64,000 nucleotides of DNA from Sinomonas terrae. Lineage in GTDB: Bacteria; Actinomycetota; Actinomycetes; Actinomycetales; Micrococcaceae. Both the position numbers and the translations under genes were made by a program. The DNA lies in assembly GCF_022539255.1 (NCBI RefSeq), contig NZ_JAKZBV010000001.1, positions 992,001 to 1,056,000 of the forward strand, written 5' to 3'. Shown here one piece after another: positions 32,912-41,750 of the stretch; the first letter of the stretch is position 1, and every line of letters starts with the position of its first letter. The notes below the pieces were generated by a model. It ran no database searches. It saw only the letters and a program-made list of their open reading frames with translations, and was not told the DNA's origin.

Positions 32912-35900
32912 ATGATGGCAAGCAGGTCTCCGGAGTTCGATGCCGGTTACGCAGAGGGCTTCGAGGCCGGGCGACGTGAGGGTTTCTCAGAGGGGCACCG
33001 AGTGGGCTTCTTCGAGGGGCATCGTGCTGGCTGGGACGAGCGGGCCGCAGCGGGTCCGCCCGTACAGGTTCAGGCCCCGCCGCAGGCACCTCAAGCGAGA
33101 CCAGTCGCCCAACCGAAGGCTCCCTTCGTCCGTCCGCCCGCCCCGCCGCCTCTGCCTCCGGGGCCTCGCCCTGCACAACCCCCGATTCTGAAGCCGAGCT
33201 CGGAGAGGTACGACGACGAGGAGGCCGCCCGCCGTCGTCGGCGTCGCGGGATGCTGAACGCGAACATCGCCCTGTACGCCGCCACGCTCCTGTTCGTCGC
33301 GGCTGCTGCGCTGTTCCTCGCCAGCGCTGCGAGCGATGTCCTGCGCCTCATCGCCCTGCTGACGGTCACAGCGCTGTTCTACTCGGCCGGCCTGCTGGTC
33401 CACGCGCGCGTGACACGGCTCCGGCCCGCCGCAGTCGCCTTCACCGGCACGGGGCTCGCGCTACTGCCCGTGTCTGGCCTCGCTGTCGACGTTCTGGCCG
33501 TGCACAACCCTGCGCTCACATGGTTCGCGACGAGCGTCGTGGGTCTCATAGCGTTCGGGGCGGCGGCGGTTCGGCTCGAAAGTCGCATCCTCATCTACGC
33601 CTCGATCACGTTTGCGTTCTCTGGTGCGTGGTCCGGTGCTGCCGCGTTGGGCGGTGCCCTTGCCATCGATCTGGCAGCGCTGCTCGCGTTGTCGGCAGGC
33701 TTGGGAGTCCTCGTGCTCGCTCGTCCGCGATGGATTCCGCGGGCCTACCTGCGTCCAGTCGTCCGCGTGCATCCGTTGGTGGCCCCCGCGGTGCTGGTCG
33801 CTGCAACCTTTGCATCGGCGGCCTTGGACCGTTGGCAGTACCCGGGGCTGGCAGCCGCCGTGTGCGCCTCGCTCGCCGTCACCGCGCTCGTGCGGGGCTC
33901 GGCGCTGGTCCGTCGCCTCTCGTGGTGGGGCGCGCGGGCGACGGCGGTCCTCGCCCTGACGGTTGGGTTCGCCCAAGCGGCCGACGCCGGCTGGCTGGGC
34001 AACGGCGCAGACCCGTTCGACGTCGCGATCGCTGCGGCCGGGGTGACAGCAGCGGTCGAAGTCTTCCTTGTTGTGTTCCTTGAGGATCGCCTTGAGGTTC
34101 GGCTAGGGCTGACGCGGCGTCTGATGGGACTCGAACAGGCGACGGCGGTCGGCGTGGTCTTCGTCCTGGTCGTGACTGCGGTTCTGGCGGAAGTTCTGAC
34201 GGAAACGGCACAGAGCCATCCCCGTGGCGGCGCTGTGGTGTGGTGCTGCACGGCGCTGCTCTTCTCCGCCCAGCTTGTGGGGTGGCGGCACGGTCGGGCG
34301 GCCGAGTGGCTTCCGTGCGCGGCCTATGCGGCCCTCCCGATCGCGCACGGATCGTTGGGGCGTACTGCCTTTGCGGTGCTCGTTGTGTGGGGTGCCGCGT
34401 ACTGGCTCGTCCGTGCCAGGTGGCCCCGCAACCCACGCCCTCTCGCGGGCCGTCCTTGGAACCCAGTGCACCTCGTGGCGGTGGCGCGGTACGCGTCCCT
34501 CCTCGCCGTTCCTGCTGTGGCCGACGCCTGCTTGCCCTCCGGATGGGATGCCGATGGCCGCGCAGCCGTTCTGGGTTCCGCTCTCGCAGGGATTGCGGCC
34601 GTCCAGCTTGCGCTCTCGGCGCTGCTGCGAGCCCGCCATCTCGCGGAATTCGGGCGCCCTGCGAGCCTCGTAGTGATGGCGGCTGCGGCTGCCATCGGGT
34701 GTGGGCTGCTGGCCGTCACGGCGACGAGCTGGGTTCTCTACGCCCTGACCGTGACGCTCGTCTGCGGAGCCAGCGTAGCGGTCTCAGTGGTCCCCACCCC
34801 GCTCTCAGTGGTCCCCACCCAGAGTGGTGAGGCGGAGAGTGGCGAGGCGGACGAGCGATGGGCGTTCCTCGGCGCTTTCGTCCCGCCGAGCCTCTTGGTG
34901 TTCGTGGCGGGGGAGGCGTACGCCGTGAACGAGTGGGGCATGGGCAATTGCGTCCTGTGCGTGCTGACCCTCGTGCTCGGATTCAAGGCAGCGCGATCGC
35001 CAGTCGGCGTCAGCCGTTGGACCTACGTTTTGCTCACTCGGGCCTCTGGGACGCTCCTCGCCCTCGGGGTCTTCCACGCTCTTGGCCTCGCAGGGTGGAC
35101 CTTCAACCTCGGCGGTCGGCCGGTTTCGGCGTGGCACGTGCTCGCGGCGGCAACGCTAGCGCAGCTTTGGGTCCCTCTCGCCGCCGCGGCCAGAGGCAGA
35201 GACGCTAGAGGCGGAGAAGACGGAGGCGACGAGCCCCGAGACAACGAAGCCCGAGGCAGAGAGGAGCGTTGGGCCCTCCATGACGTTGCCGTCACCCTTG
35301 GCGTTGCGGCCGTAGCCTCAATCCTGGCCAGCTTGACCGAAGGGCTCGCAGACTCCGGCCCCATCGGTCCTATGACCGGGATCGTCTTGGTCGGTCTCAC
35401 TGTGGGGGCCGCGGCGTCCGGCATCGTGCTGCGGCGGCAGCCCGTTGCGCTTGTGCTCGTGCCGGCCGTCCTGATCGTGACCCCGCTGGCGGCGCGCGGC
35501 AACCTGCGAGTCCTCGAGATCGCAGTTGGGCTCTGCGCCGCCTACGCCGCAGTGATGGTGTACCTCGCGCCCGGTGTGAGGCTGCGGGGCGTTCATCTGC
35601 TCGCGGCACGAGCGCTGCCGCTGGTCGTGGCGGGGCTCGTCGCCCACGACGCGACCGCCTCGCCAACGGTGCTGAGCCTCGTGTTCGCCGTAGGGCTTGC
35701 GTTGCAGCACGGCGTGCGCCGCTTGCTCAAACGGACGACGGCGGCCCTCCCGTTCCAAGCCACGGCGTACTGGAGTGGCTTGGCGGCCCAGCTTGCCCTG
35801 CCGATCGCCTACGCCTTCACGGCCCGGGCCGAGGCGGGCGGCGGGCGGTGGGTTCTGCTGGTCGAAACGGCACTCGCAGCAGCCTCGGTGATGATGACCC

Positions 35901-37129
35901 TCCGCGAGCATCCGCGGGCGAGCTATGGGGCGGTCGGGTCCGTTTTCCTCGCGCTTCTCTGGCTTGGGCCAGTGTTCCCGTTCCCGTCGGGCCAGCTCCT
36001 GTCAGAGCCCCTCCTCTCGTCACTGGGCTTCGTGCTGGTGTCGGCTTCGCTCGCGGCGGCGCATGCGTTTGGCCTTGGGCATTGGGGCGGCTCAAGCATC
36101 CGGCTCAGCACGGGAAGAGGCGGAAGCCCCTGGCATCCTTCCATCTGGCCATGGACGACGGGCGGCGCGTTGTTTGCGTCGGCAGGGCTCATCGCCGGGC
36201 TCGGCGAGGAGCCGTGGGCCCTGGGCCTTGCGGTGGGCGCGGCGGCGGCAGTCCTCGTCACGGCCAGCTGGGTCTGGCGGGGCGTCAGCGGCGTGACGGA
36301 GGCGACGTTCCCCACCGGAGCCATCGGATTCGTGATGGCGGGCATCGCCATCGCGACGAGCGTGTTCGAAGGAGAGGCAGCGCCTTGGCGGTACGTTCTG
36401 CCTTTGCTCGTCGGCGGCCTGGTTCCAGCCGGGGTCGGGCTCGCCCTCCGCTGGACCGCCGTGTGGCTGAAGGACGACGAGCGCCTCACCGCGTCCCTCG
36501 TCCAGCTCGCGCTGGATCCGGTCCGCCGCTGGTCACTCGCAGCCGTGACGGGCCTCGCCCTGGTCCTCCCGGCACTAGCCTCGTGGCATCTGCCCGCGGC
36601 CCACCTCCTTCCCGGGCTCGCGGCCGCCCTCGTCGTCCTCGTTGTCTCCGAGGTGCCCCCGCGGTGGCGCAGGTCGTCAGCGGAATTCGGCGCCGTCGTC
36701 GTGCTCGCTGCAACGCAACGCGCGGTGTTCGCCGGGGATGACCCGAGTCTGTTCTGGCTCGTTCAGTGGTACGTCGTCGCGGCGGCCCTTGTAGCACTGC
36801 TGCGCTACATCGCCGGGGACCGTCGAGTGGGCCAGAGATGGCTGGCGGGTGCGGCAGGGATAGCGAGTTTCGTCGGCCTCGTGTCCGCGCCTGAGGCGGA
36901 TACGGCCCGGCAGATCTGGCTGCTGGTGGTATTTGTCGGGCTGACGGTCTCCGGTCTGGCGGCTGCGGACCGCAGGTTCACGGCATGGGGCGGAGTCGGG
37001 GTGCTCGCGTGCGTCCTGTGGGCTGTCCGCGCCTACCCGTATCTGCTGCTCGCCGCCCTCGGCTTGGCTCTCGTCGGGGCGGCTGTCTGGTGGCTTCTGC
37101 GCGCGTCCCGGGGCACGCTGTTACGGTAG
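32912..37129 (+). CDS. Giant polytopic membrane protein (1405 aa), function unknown
   Basis: The N-terminus has eight consecutive tetrads with Gly first (residues 12-43, e.g. GYAE, GFEA, GRRE), a pattern reminiscent of the GxxxG helix of FliH/YscL proteins. Next come a Pro-rich linker (about 50-92) and an Arg cluster at about 105-112. After that roughly 35-40 hydrophobic segments run to the C-terminus with few polar loops. Two charged loops (near residues 640 and 770, rich in Glu/Asp/Arg/Gly) break the pattern. No enzyme motif is recognised. Large multi-span proteins of this kind occur in actinobacteria next to envelope genes, but I cannot place it. ATG 32912 has CGGAGGGGG upstream. The gene follows the tuf terminator and stands alone. 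Confidence 0.8.
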   Translation: MMASRSPEFDAGYAEGFEAGRREGFSEGHRVGFFEGHRAGWDERAAAGPPVQVQAPPQAPQARPVAQPKAPFVRPPAPPPLPPGPRPAQPPILKPSSERYDDEEAARRRRRRGMLNANIALYAATLLFVAAAALFLASAASDVLRLIALLTVTALFYSAGLLVHARVTRLRPAAVAFTGTGLALLPVSGLAVDVLAVHNPALTWFATSVVGLIAFGAAAVRLESRILIYASITFAFSGAWSGAAALGGALAIDLAALLALSAGLGVLVLARPRWIPRAYLRPVVRVHPLVAPAVLVAATFASAALDRWQYPGLAAAVCASLAVTALVRGSALVRRLSWWGARATAVLALTVGFAQAADAGWLGNGADPFDVAIAAAGVTAAVEVFLVVFLEDRLEVRLGLTRRLMGLEQATAVGVVFVLVVTAVLAEVLTETAQSHPRGGAVVWCCTALLFSAQLVGWRHGRAAEWLPCAAYAALPIAHGSLGRTAFAVLVVWGAAYWLVRARWPRNPRPLAGRPWNPVHLVAVARYASLLAVPAVADACLPSGWDADGRAAVLGSALAGIAAVQLALSALLRARHLAEFGRPASLVVMAAAAAIGCGLLAVTATSWVLYALTVTLVCGASVAVSVVPTPLSVVPTQSGEAESGEADERWAFLGAFVPPSLLVFVAGEAYAVNEWGMGNCVLCVLTLVLGFKAARSPVGVSRWTYVLLTRASGTLLALGVFHALGLAGWTFNLGGRPVSAWHVLAAATLAQLWVPLAAAARGRDARGGEDGGDEPRDNEARGREERWALHDVAVTLGVAAVASILASLTEGLADSGPIGPMTGIVLVGLTVGAAASGIVLRRQPVALVLVPAVLIVTPLAARGNLRVLEIAVGLCAAYAAVMVYLAPGVRLRGVHLLAARALPLVVAGLVAHDATASPTVLSLVFAVGLALQHGVRRLLKRTTAALPFQATAYWSGLAAQLALPIAYAFTARAEAGGGRWVLLVETALAAASVMMTLREHPRASYGAVGSVFLALLWLGPVFPFPSGQLLSEPLLSSLGFVLVSASLAAAHAFGLGHWGGSSIRLSTGRGGSPWHPSIWPWTTGGALFASAGLIAGLGEEPWALGLAVGAAAAVLVTASWVWRGVSGVTEATFPTGAIGFVMAGIAIATSVFEGEAAPWRYVLPLLVGGLVPAGVGLALRWTAVWLKDDERLTASLVQLALDPVRRWSLAAVTGLALVLPALASWHLPAAHLLPGLAAALVVLVVSEVPPRWRRSSAEFGAVVVLAATQRAVFAGDDPSLFWLVQWYVVAAALVALLRYIAGDRRVGQRWLAGAAGIASFVGLVSAPEADTARQIWLLVVFVGLTVSGLAAADRRFTAWGGVGVLACVLWAVRAYPYLLLAALGLALVGAAVWWLLRASRGTLLR
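34782..34820 (+). repeat. 21-bp tandem duplication inside the giant membrane-protein gene
   Basis: TCTCAGTGGTCCCCACCC occurs at 34782-34799 and again at 34803-34820. The in-frame duplication adds seven residues (a repeated SVVPTP/T unit) at the start of a charged loop, so it marks a recent slippage event. Confidence 0.85.
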
Positions 37130-37174
37130 GAGCGTCGGCCGGACAGCCGGTGCACTCGAGGGAGGAAGCCCGCC

Positions 37175-37300
37175 GTGGCCTGGATAATCGTCATCGCTCT
37201 GGTCATCGTGATCGTGGGCGGCTATTTCAGCATTCGTAAGAACTTCAAGAACGAGATCGAACGCGCCCGGCGCATCCGGCGGGCAAACCGCGGAGAATAG
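37175..37300 (+). CDS. Small single-span membrane protein (41 aa)
   Basis: GTG 37175 opens a 41-codon frame with GAGGGAGGA about 8 nt upstream. Residues 3-18 (WIIVIALVIVIVGG) form one membrane span. The rest is highly basic and helical (KNFKNEIERARRIRRANRG), predicted in the cytoplasm. It starts 45 nt after the giant membrane-protein gene and could be co-transcribed. No family is recognised, but the layout is that of small membrane regulators. A 21-bp duplication covers its stop codon (37286-37323). Confidence 0.6.
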   Translation: MAWIIVIALVIVIVGGYFSIRKNFKNEIERARRIRRANRGE

Positions 37301-37340
37301 CCGGCGAACCGCGGCGAATAGCCAGGGAATCCCAGCGAAG

Positions 37341-38816
37341 CTACGCCCGGGTTCGTTCGCGTGCCGCAGCGAGCTGCCGGAGCCACTCGAACGAGGCCTT
37401 GGGGGTCCGCTCGAGGGTGTCGAAGTCGACATGGACGAGCCCGAAGCGCTGCGTGTAGCCCGCGGCCCACTCGAAGTTGTCGAGGAGGGTCCACACGAAC
37501 CAGCCGGCAAGCTGCACCCCGTCCGCGGGGCCGCCCGGCGCCACCGAGCGGAGCGCGGACTCGAGGTGGGCCGCGAGGAAGTCGATCCGCTCGCTGTCGT
37601 CGATCGGTCCGTCGGCGCTCTCGGGCTCGGGAAAGCTTGCGCCATTCTCGGTCACGAGGACCGGCGGGAGTGAGTTGCGGTAGCGGTCTCGCATCTGAGC
37701 CAGCAGGGTGCCCAGATGCGCCGGCGCGATCGGCCAGCCGAACCCGGTGCGGCGGAATTCGGGGAAGTCGGCGAGGTGGAACGGCAGCCGTTTGAGCGCG
37801 GCTATGTGATGGTGGTGCCCGGCAGGTGCGTCCGTGGTCCGCGCGGCGCCCGCGCCGATCCGCACCGGGAAGTAGTAGTTGAGCCCGTAGAAGTCCAGTG
37901 GCTGCCCGATGAGATCGAGATCGCCAGGGCGTACGGCGCGCAGGAGCGGTGCGAAGTTGCGTTTCGCGATCCACGGAACGCGCGGGTAGTGGCCGAGCAG
38001 GACGGGGTCGGCGAAGAGGCGGTTGAAGATGACGTCGAAGAGCCCCGCGTGGAGCCGGTCGAACGGCCGCCACGACTTTGCCGAGACGGGCGAGTGGAGG
38101 TTCGTGATGCCGATCCCGCCGTCGGTTGTCGTCCGAAGTGCCTGAACCGCGAGCCCGTGGGCGAGGAGCTGATGGTGGACGGTCGGCAGGGCCTCGTAGA
38201 GGAGCTGCTTTCCCGGTGCGTGCAGCCCGAGGGCGTACCCGTTGAGCGTGACGGTCGCTGGCTCGTTGAGCGTGATCCACTGGTCCACGCGGTCGCCGAG
38301 CCGTCGCCCAGCCTCGGCGGCGTAATCGGCGAACCGCTCCGCCGTTCCGCGCGAGAGCCAGCCGCCGTCCTTCTCGAGGGGGAGGGGAGTGTCCCAGTGG
38401 TAGAGCGTGACGAGGGGGCGGATTCCGGCTTCGAGCAGGCCGTCGAGGAGGCGCTCGTAGAAGGCCCAGCCCTTCTCGTTCCACGCGCCGCGGCCGTCGG
38501 GCTGGACCCGCGGCCACGCGATCGAGAACCGGTACGCGTCGACGCCGAGGCGCGCCAGAAGAGCCAGATCCTCGCCTAACCGGTGGTAGTGGTCGTCGGC
38601 CACGTCGGCGGAGGCTCCCTCGGCGATCACGCCGGGGGAGTGCGCGAAGGCGTCCCACCCCGACGGTCCGCGGCCGTCGTCGTCGACCGCGCCCTCGATC
38701 TGGAAGGCGGCCGTGGCGACCCCGAGCGCGAAGCCCGGGGGCAGCAGGGCTGCCAAGCGATCGACGGCGGTACGGGGCATGGGCCTATCATCGTCCCGAG
38801 TGCGCGTCTTGGCCAT
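37341..38816 (-). CDS. Beta-glucosidase, glycoside hydrolase family 1
   Basis: The ~491-residue GH1 enzyme hydrolyses beta-glucosides or beta-galactosides by a retaining mechanism in the cytoplasm (no signal peptide). The acid/base Glu is in WITLNEPATV and the nucleophile in VLVTENGASF. FALGVATAAFQIEGA near the N-terminus and GWFVWTLLDNFEWAAGY near the end complete the barrel. ATG 38816 gives the longest form; ATG 38780 (MPRTAV) would give the usual spacing to the first strand and may be the real start, since neither has a strong ribosome site. It has no sugar transporter or regulator beside it here. Confidence 0.93.
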   Translation of the reverse strand: MAKTRTRDDDRPMPRTAVDRLAALLPPGFALGVATAAFQIEGAVDDDGRGPSGWDAFAHSPGVIAEGASADVADDHYHRLGEDLALLARLGVDAYRFSIAWPRVQPDGRGAWNEKGWAFYERLLDGLLEAGIRPLVTLYHWDTPLPLEKDGGWLSRGTAERFADYAAEAGRRLGDRVDQWITLNEPATVTLNGYALGLHAPGKQLLYEALPTVHHQLLAHGLAVQALRTTTDGGIGITNLHSPVSAKSWRPFDRLHAGLFDVIFNRLFADPVLLGHYPRVPWIAKRNFAPLLRAVRPGDLDLIGQPLDFYGLNYYFPVRIGAGAARTTDAPAGHHHHIAALKRLPFHLADFPEFRRTGFGWPIAPAHLGTLLAQMRDRYRNSLPPVLVTENGASFPEPESADGPIDDSERIDFLAAHLESALRSVAPGGPADGVQLAGWFVWTLLDNFEWAAGYTQRFGLVHVDFDTLERTPKASFEWLRQLAAARERTRA

Positions 38817-38907
38817 TGCGCAAGCAGCTTGGGGTTCAAAGGTCGGTGATCAAAGGGCCGCGGCTCGCAAAGGAACGCGGGTCAAAGGGCGTGTCGAAAG
38901 GCCCGGC

Positions 38908-40929
38908 TCAGCGCGCGGCAGCGGGCGCGTCCGTGAGAAGCGCGGCGACGGCGGTTCCGGCTCGCAGCCCGTCGTCGAACGCGCGGACGGCGTTGAGGCC
39001 GCTTGCGTCCCGCGCTCCGCCGATCACCGTGTGCGGGATGCCCTCGCGCGCGAGTCCCTCGGCGAGCGTGACGTGGGGTTCCTGCCCGGCTGCGAGGATG
39101 ACCGTGTCGCCGGGGACGAGCTCCGGGGCCCCTTCCGCATTGGTGATCTCGACGCCGTCGGCCGTGATCCTGGTGTAGACGACGCCGGTGAGCGTCCGCA
39201 CTCCAGCGGCACGCAGCTCTGCGAGGACTGCCCAGCGGGTCGACGGGCCGATCCCCTCGCCGATGCGCCCGTTCCGGCGCATGATCGTGATCTCCCGCTC
39301 CGGGTCCGCTTCGGCGAGCAGATGGGCGAGGTCGACGGCGATTCCCCCGGCCCCGATGATGGCCACGCGACGGCCTACTGCCGTGGGTTCGGCGAACGCC
39401 TGACGGTAGTCCACGACGTGCCCGAGATCCGTTCCCGGGAGCTTCACGGTGCGCGGCAGGACACCGCTTGCGACGACGACATGCGCGTAGCCCGCGAGAT
39501 CGCTTGGCTCAACATGCGTACCTGTGACCACCCGCACGCCCAAGCCTGGCAGGAGGTTCTCGAAGTATCGGATGGTCTCGAGGAAGTCCGCCTTGCCGGG
39601 CACGCGCCCCGCGAGCTGGAACTGGCCTCCGATCGCGCCGGCGGCCTCGAACAGGTCCACGCGGATCCCGGCCGCCGCCAGGGTCGCGGCGGCTTGGAGC
39701 CCCGCGGGACCTGCGCCGACGACGGCGACCTGCCCGGGACCGTCGATGGAAGCCGGCGGCGCGGCCTGCTCGTGCGACGCAGGCAGGGCCGGGAGCGGGA
39801 TCGGCGGGTACTCGAGCTCGCGCCCGGCTCGGGGGTTGACGAGGCACGAGACCGGCTCGTCCCCAAAAGAGCGGTCGAGGCACGCTTCGTTGCAGCCGAT
39901 GCAGGTGTTGACCAGTTCGAGCCGGCCCGCGCGGGACGTCTCCACGATCCGCGGGTCGGCAAGGAACGGCCGGGCCATGGCCACGAGATCCGCGTCGCCC
40001 CGGGCGAGGGCTTCGTCAGCGAGCGGGATCGAGTTGACCCGGTTCGAAGCGATGACCGGAGCCTCGAACCCGGCCCCGCGGACAGCCTCGCGCACGCGCC
40101 GGGCAACCGCGAGCCAATGCCCGTGCGGGACGAGGGCCTGGACCGTAGGGACCGAGGACTCGTGCCAGCCGATTCCCACATTGAGCGCGTCCACCCCGGC
40201 GCCCACGAGCGCGACGGCGAGGTCATCGAGTTCGCGGTCGCTGCTCGAGCCGTCCACGAGGTCCGCCCCCGAGGTCCTCACGATGACGGGGAAGTCAGGC
40301 CCCACGGCGTCGCGCACCGCCCTCAGGACGGCGAGGGGGAAGCGGCGCCGCCGCTCGGCGTCGCCTCCCCACGCATCGTCACGCAGGTTCGTCAGCGGCG
40401 AGACGAACTGGTTGATGAGGTAGCCCTCGGACGCCATGATCTCGACGGCGTCGAAGCCGAGCTCGCGAGCCCGCCGGGCGCCGGCAGCGAAGTCGGCGAT
40501 GGTGCGCTGGATCTGCTGCTCGTCCATCGCCTCCGGCTCACAGCGCGAGAAGCGGCTGTAGACGGACGACGGCGCGATCGGCTTGAGCCCGAACGTCGCC
40601 TCGAAGGCGTACCGGCCTGCGTGGAAGAGCTGCAGCGCCAGGTGGCCGCCCGCCTCGTGGACCGCAGCCACGGCACGAGAGAGCGCGGGGGTGGACTCGG
40701 GCTCGTTGACGAGCGCATAAGTCCGGCCCCCGGCCCCCTCTCGGTTCACGGCGGCGCCGCCCGTGATGATGAGGTCGGCGCCCCCGAGAGCCCTTTCGCG
40801 GTAGAACTGGGCGAGCGCGGCCCCGCCGTCGTCGGTCCGCTCGAGGTTGAGGTGCATTGAACCCATGACGATCCGGTGCTTCAACTCGAGCGTGCCGATG
40901 CGCACCGGCGTGAACGCGCGCGCCGTCAT
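38908..40929 (-). CDS. NADPH-dependent 2,4-dienoyl-CoA reductase-like flavin/iron-sulfur oxidoreductase
   Basis: The 673-residue protein has the FadH layout. An Old Yellow Enzyme-type FMN barrel spans about residues 1-335 (FHAGRYAFE; EGYLINQFVSPLTNLRDDAWGG). A [4Fe-4S] site follows at C343, C346, C350 and C362 (CIGCNEACLD, CLVNPRAG). The NAD(P)/FAD half starts with VAVVGAGPAGLQAAATLAAAG. Family members reduce 2,4-dienoyl-CoA or other unsaturated substrates. It is the last gene of a four-gene minus-strand operon, its ATG overlapping the SDR stop by one base. In the pathway proposed for this operon it would reduce a cyclohexadiene intermediate; that role is inferred. Fatty-acid beta-oxidation is the alternative. 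Confidence 0.9.
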   Translation of the reverse strand: MTARAFTPVRIGTLELKHRIVMGSMHLNLERTDDGGAALAQFYRERALGGADLIITGGAAVNREGAGGRTYALVNEPESTPALSRAVAAVHEAGGHLALQLFHAGRYAFEATFGLKPIAPSSVYSRFSRCEPEAMDEQQIQRTIADFAAGARRARELGFDAVEIMASEGYLINQFVSPLTNLRDDAWGGDAERRRRFPLAVLRAVRDAVGPDFPVIVRTSGADLVDGSSSDRELDDLAVALVGAGVDALNVGIGWHESSVPTVQALVPHGHWLAVARRVREAVRGAGFEAPVIASNRVNSIPLADEALARGDADLVAMARPFLADPRIVETSRAGRLELVNTCIGCNEACLDRSFGDEPVSCLVNPRAGRELEYPPIPLPALPASHEQAAPPASIDGPGQVAVVGAGPAGLQAAATLAAAGIRVDLFEAAGAIGGQFQLAGRVPGKADFLETIRYFENLLPGLGVRVVTGTHVEPSDLAGYAHVVVASGVLPRTVKLPGTDLGHVVDYRQAFAEPTAVGRRVAIIGAGGIAVDLAHLLAEADPEREITIMRRNGRIGEGIGPSTRWAVLAELRAAGVRTLTGVVYTRITADGVEITNAEGAPELVPGDTVILAAGQEPHVTLAEGLAREGIPHTVIGGARDASGLNAVRAFDDGLRAGTAVAALLTDAPAAAR

Positions 40930-41750
40930 CAGCGGGTGGGCCGTTCCGGGATGCTGATCGGCTCGCTCGTCTCGTGGAAGTACGGCGGCGCGGCGACTGT
41001 CATCCCGCCGTCGACCACGAGGGTCTGCCCGGTGATGTAGTCCGAGTTGGGGGAGAGCAGGAACTCGATCGCGTTCGCCATGTCCGCGATGGTGCCGGGA
41101 CGGCCCTTCGGGATCTTGGCGATGACAGAATCCATCGGAGCCTGGCCGGGGACGTTGTAGAAGTACTCGAGCGAATCCGAGTCGATGAGCCCGCCGTTGA
41201 CCGCGTTCACGTTGATGCCGTACGGAGCGAACTCCACCGCCATGTAGCGCACGAAGGACTCGATCGCGGCCTTGTACGAGCCGAGCGCGGCGTACGTCGG
41301 GAACGCGCGCTGGCTGCCGTAGCTCGTCACGGCGACGATCCGACCGCCCTGGTCCATGAGCTTCACCGCCTCCTCGCTGCCGAGGACGAATGGGCGCACG
41401 TTCATGGCGTACGAGCGGTCGAGGTGGTGGGTGCGAAGCTCCATGACGCGCTTGAACGCGGCGGCGGCAGCGTTGTTCACGAAGTAGTCGAGCCTGCCGT
41501 ACGTCTCCGCGACGGTGTCGAAGAGGCGCACGATGTCCTCGGGGTTCTCGACGTCGGCCTGCACGGCGACCCCATCGCCGCCGAGCTCCTTGAGCCGCTC
41601 GACGACGTCCTGGGCGAGCCCGGCGTTCTTCTTGTAGTTGACGACGATCTTCGCGCCGCCTGCCGCGAGCTGCTCGGCCAGCTGCCGCCCGATGCCCCTC
41701 GAGGACCCGGTGATGAGGGCGATCTTGCCTGCGTGGATCTGGTCCGTCAC
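40929..41750 (-). CDS. SDR-family enoyl-thioester reductase (FabL/ChcA-like)
   Basis: The 273-residue Rossmann-fold protein has TGSSRGIGR (residues 14-22) and the NNAAA motif (92-96). Instead of the YxxxK of most SDRs, the active site reads Y153-x6-K160, as in the enoyl-reductases FabI and FabL. NVNAVNGGLIDSD and the C-terminal GQTLVVDGG also look FabL-like. This points to reduction of an alpha,beta-unsaturated thioester rather than a ketone. ChcA of Streptomyces collinus, which reduces 1-cyclohexenylcarbonyl-CoA, is the attractive counterpart given its neighbours. The GTG start (41750) overlaps the upstream stop (GTGA) with AAGGAG ahead. Confidence 0.85.
   Translation of the reverse strand: MTDQIHAGKIALITGSSRGIGRQLAEQLAAGGAKIVVNYKKNAGLAQDVVERLKELGGDGVAVQADVENPEDIVRLFDTVAETYGRLDYFVNNAAAAAFKRVMELRTHHLDRSYAMNVRPFVLGSEEAVKLMDQGGRIVAVTSYGSQRAFPTYAALGSYKAAIESFVRYMAVEFAPYGINVNAVNGGLIDSDSLEYFYNVPGQAPMDSVIAKIPKGRPGTIADMANAIEFLLSPNSDYITGQTLVVDGGMTVAAPPYFHETSEPISIPERPTR

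Noticed and set aside
38713..40860. 715-codon plus-strand frame over the flavin oxidoreductase
   Set aside because: The minus-strand protein has clear FMN, iron-sulfur and NAD(P) motifs; the plus-strand frame is its complement.
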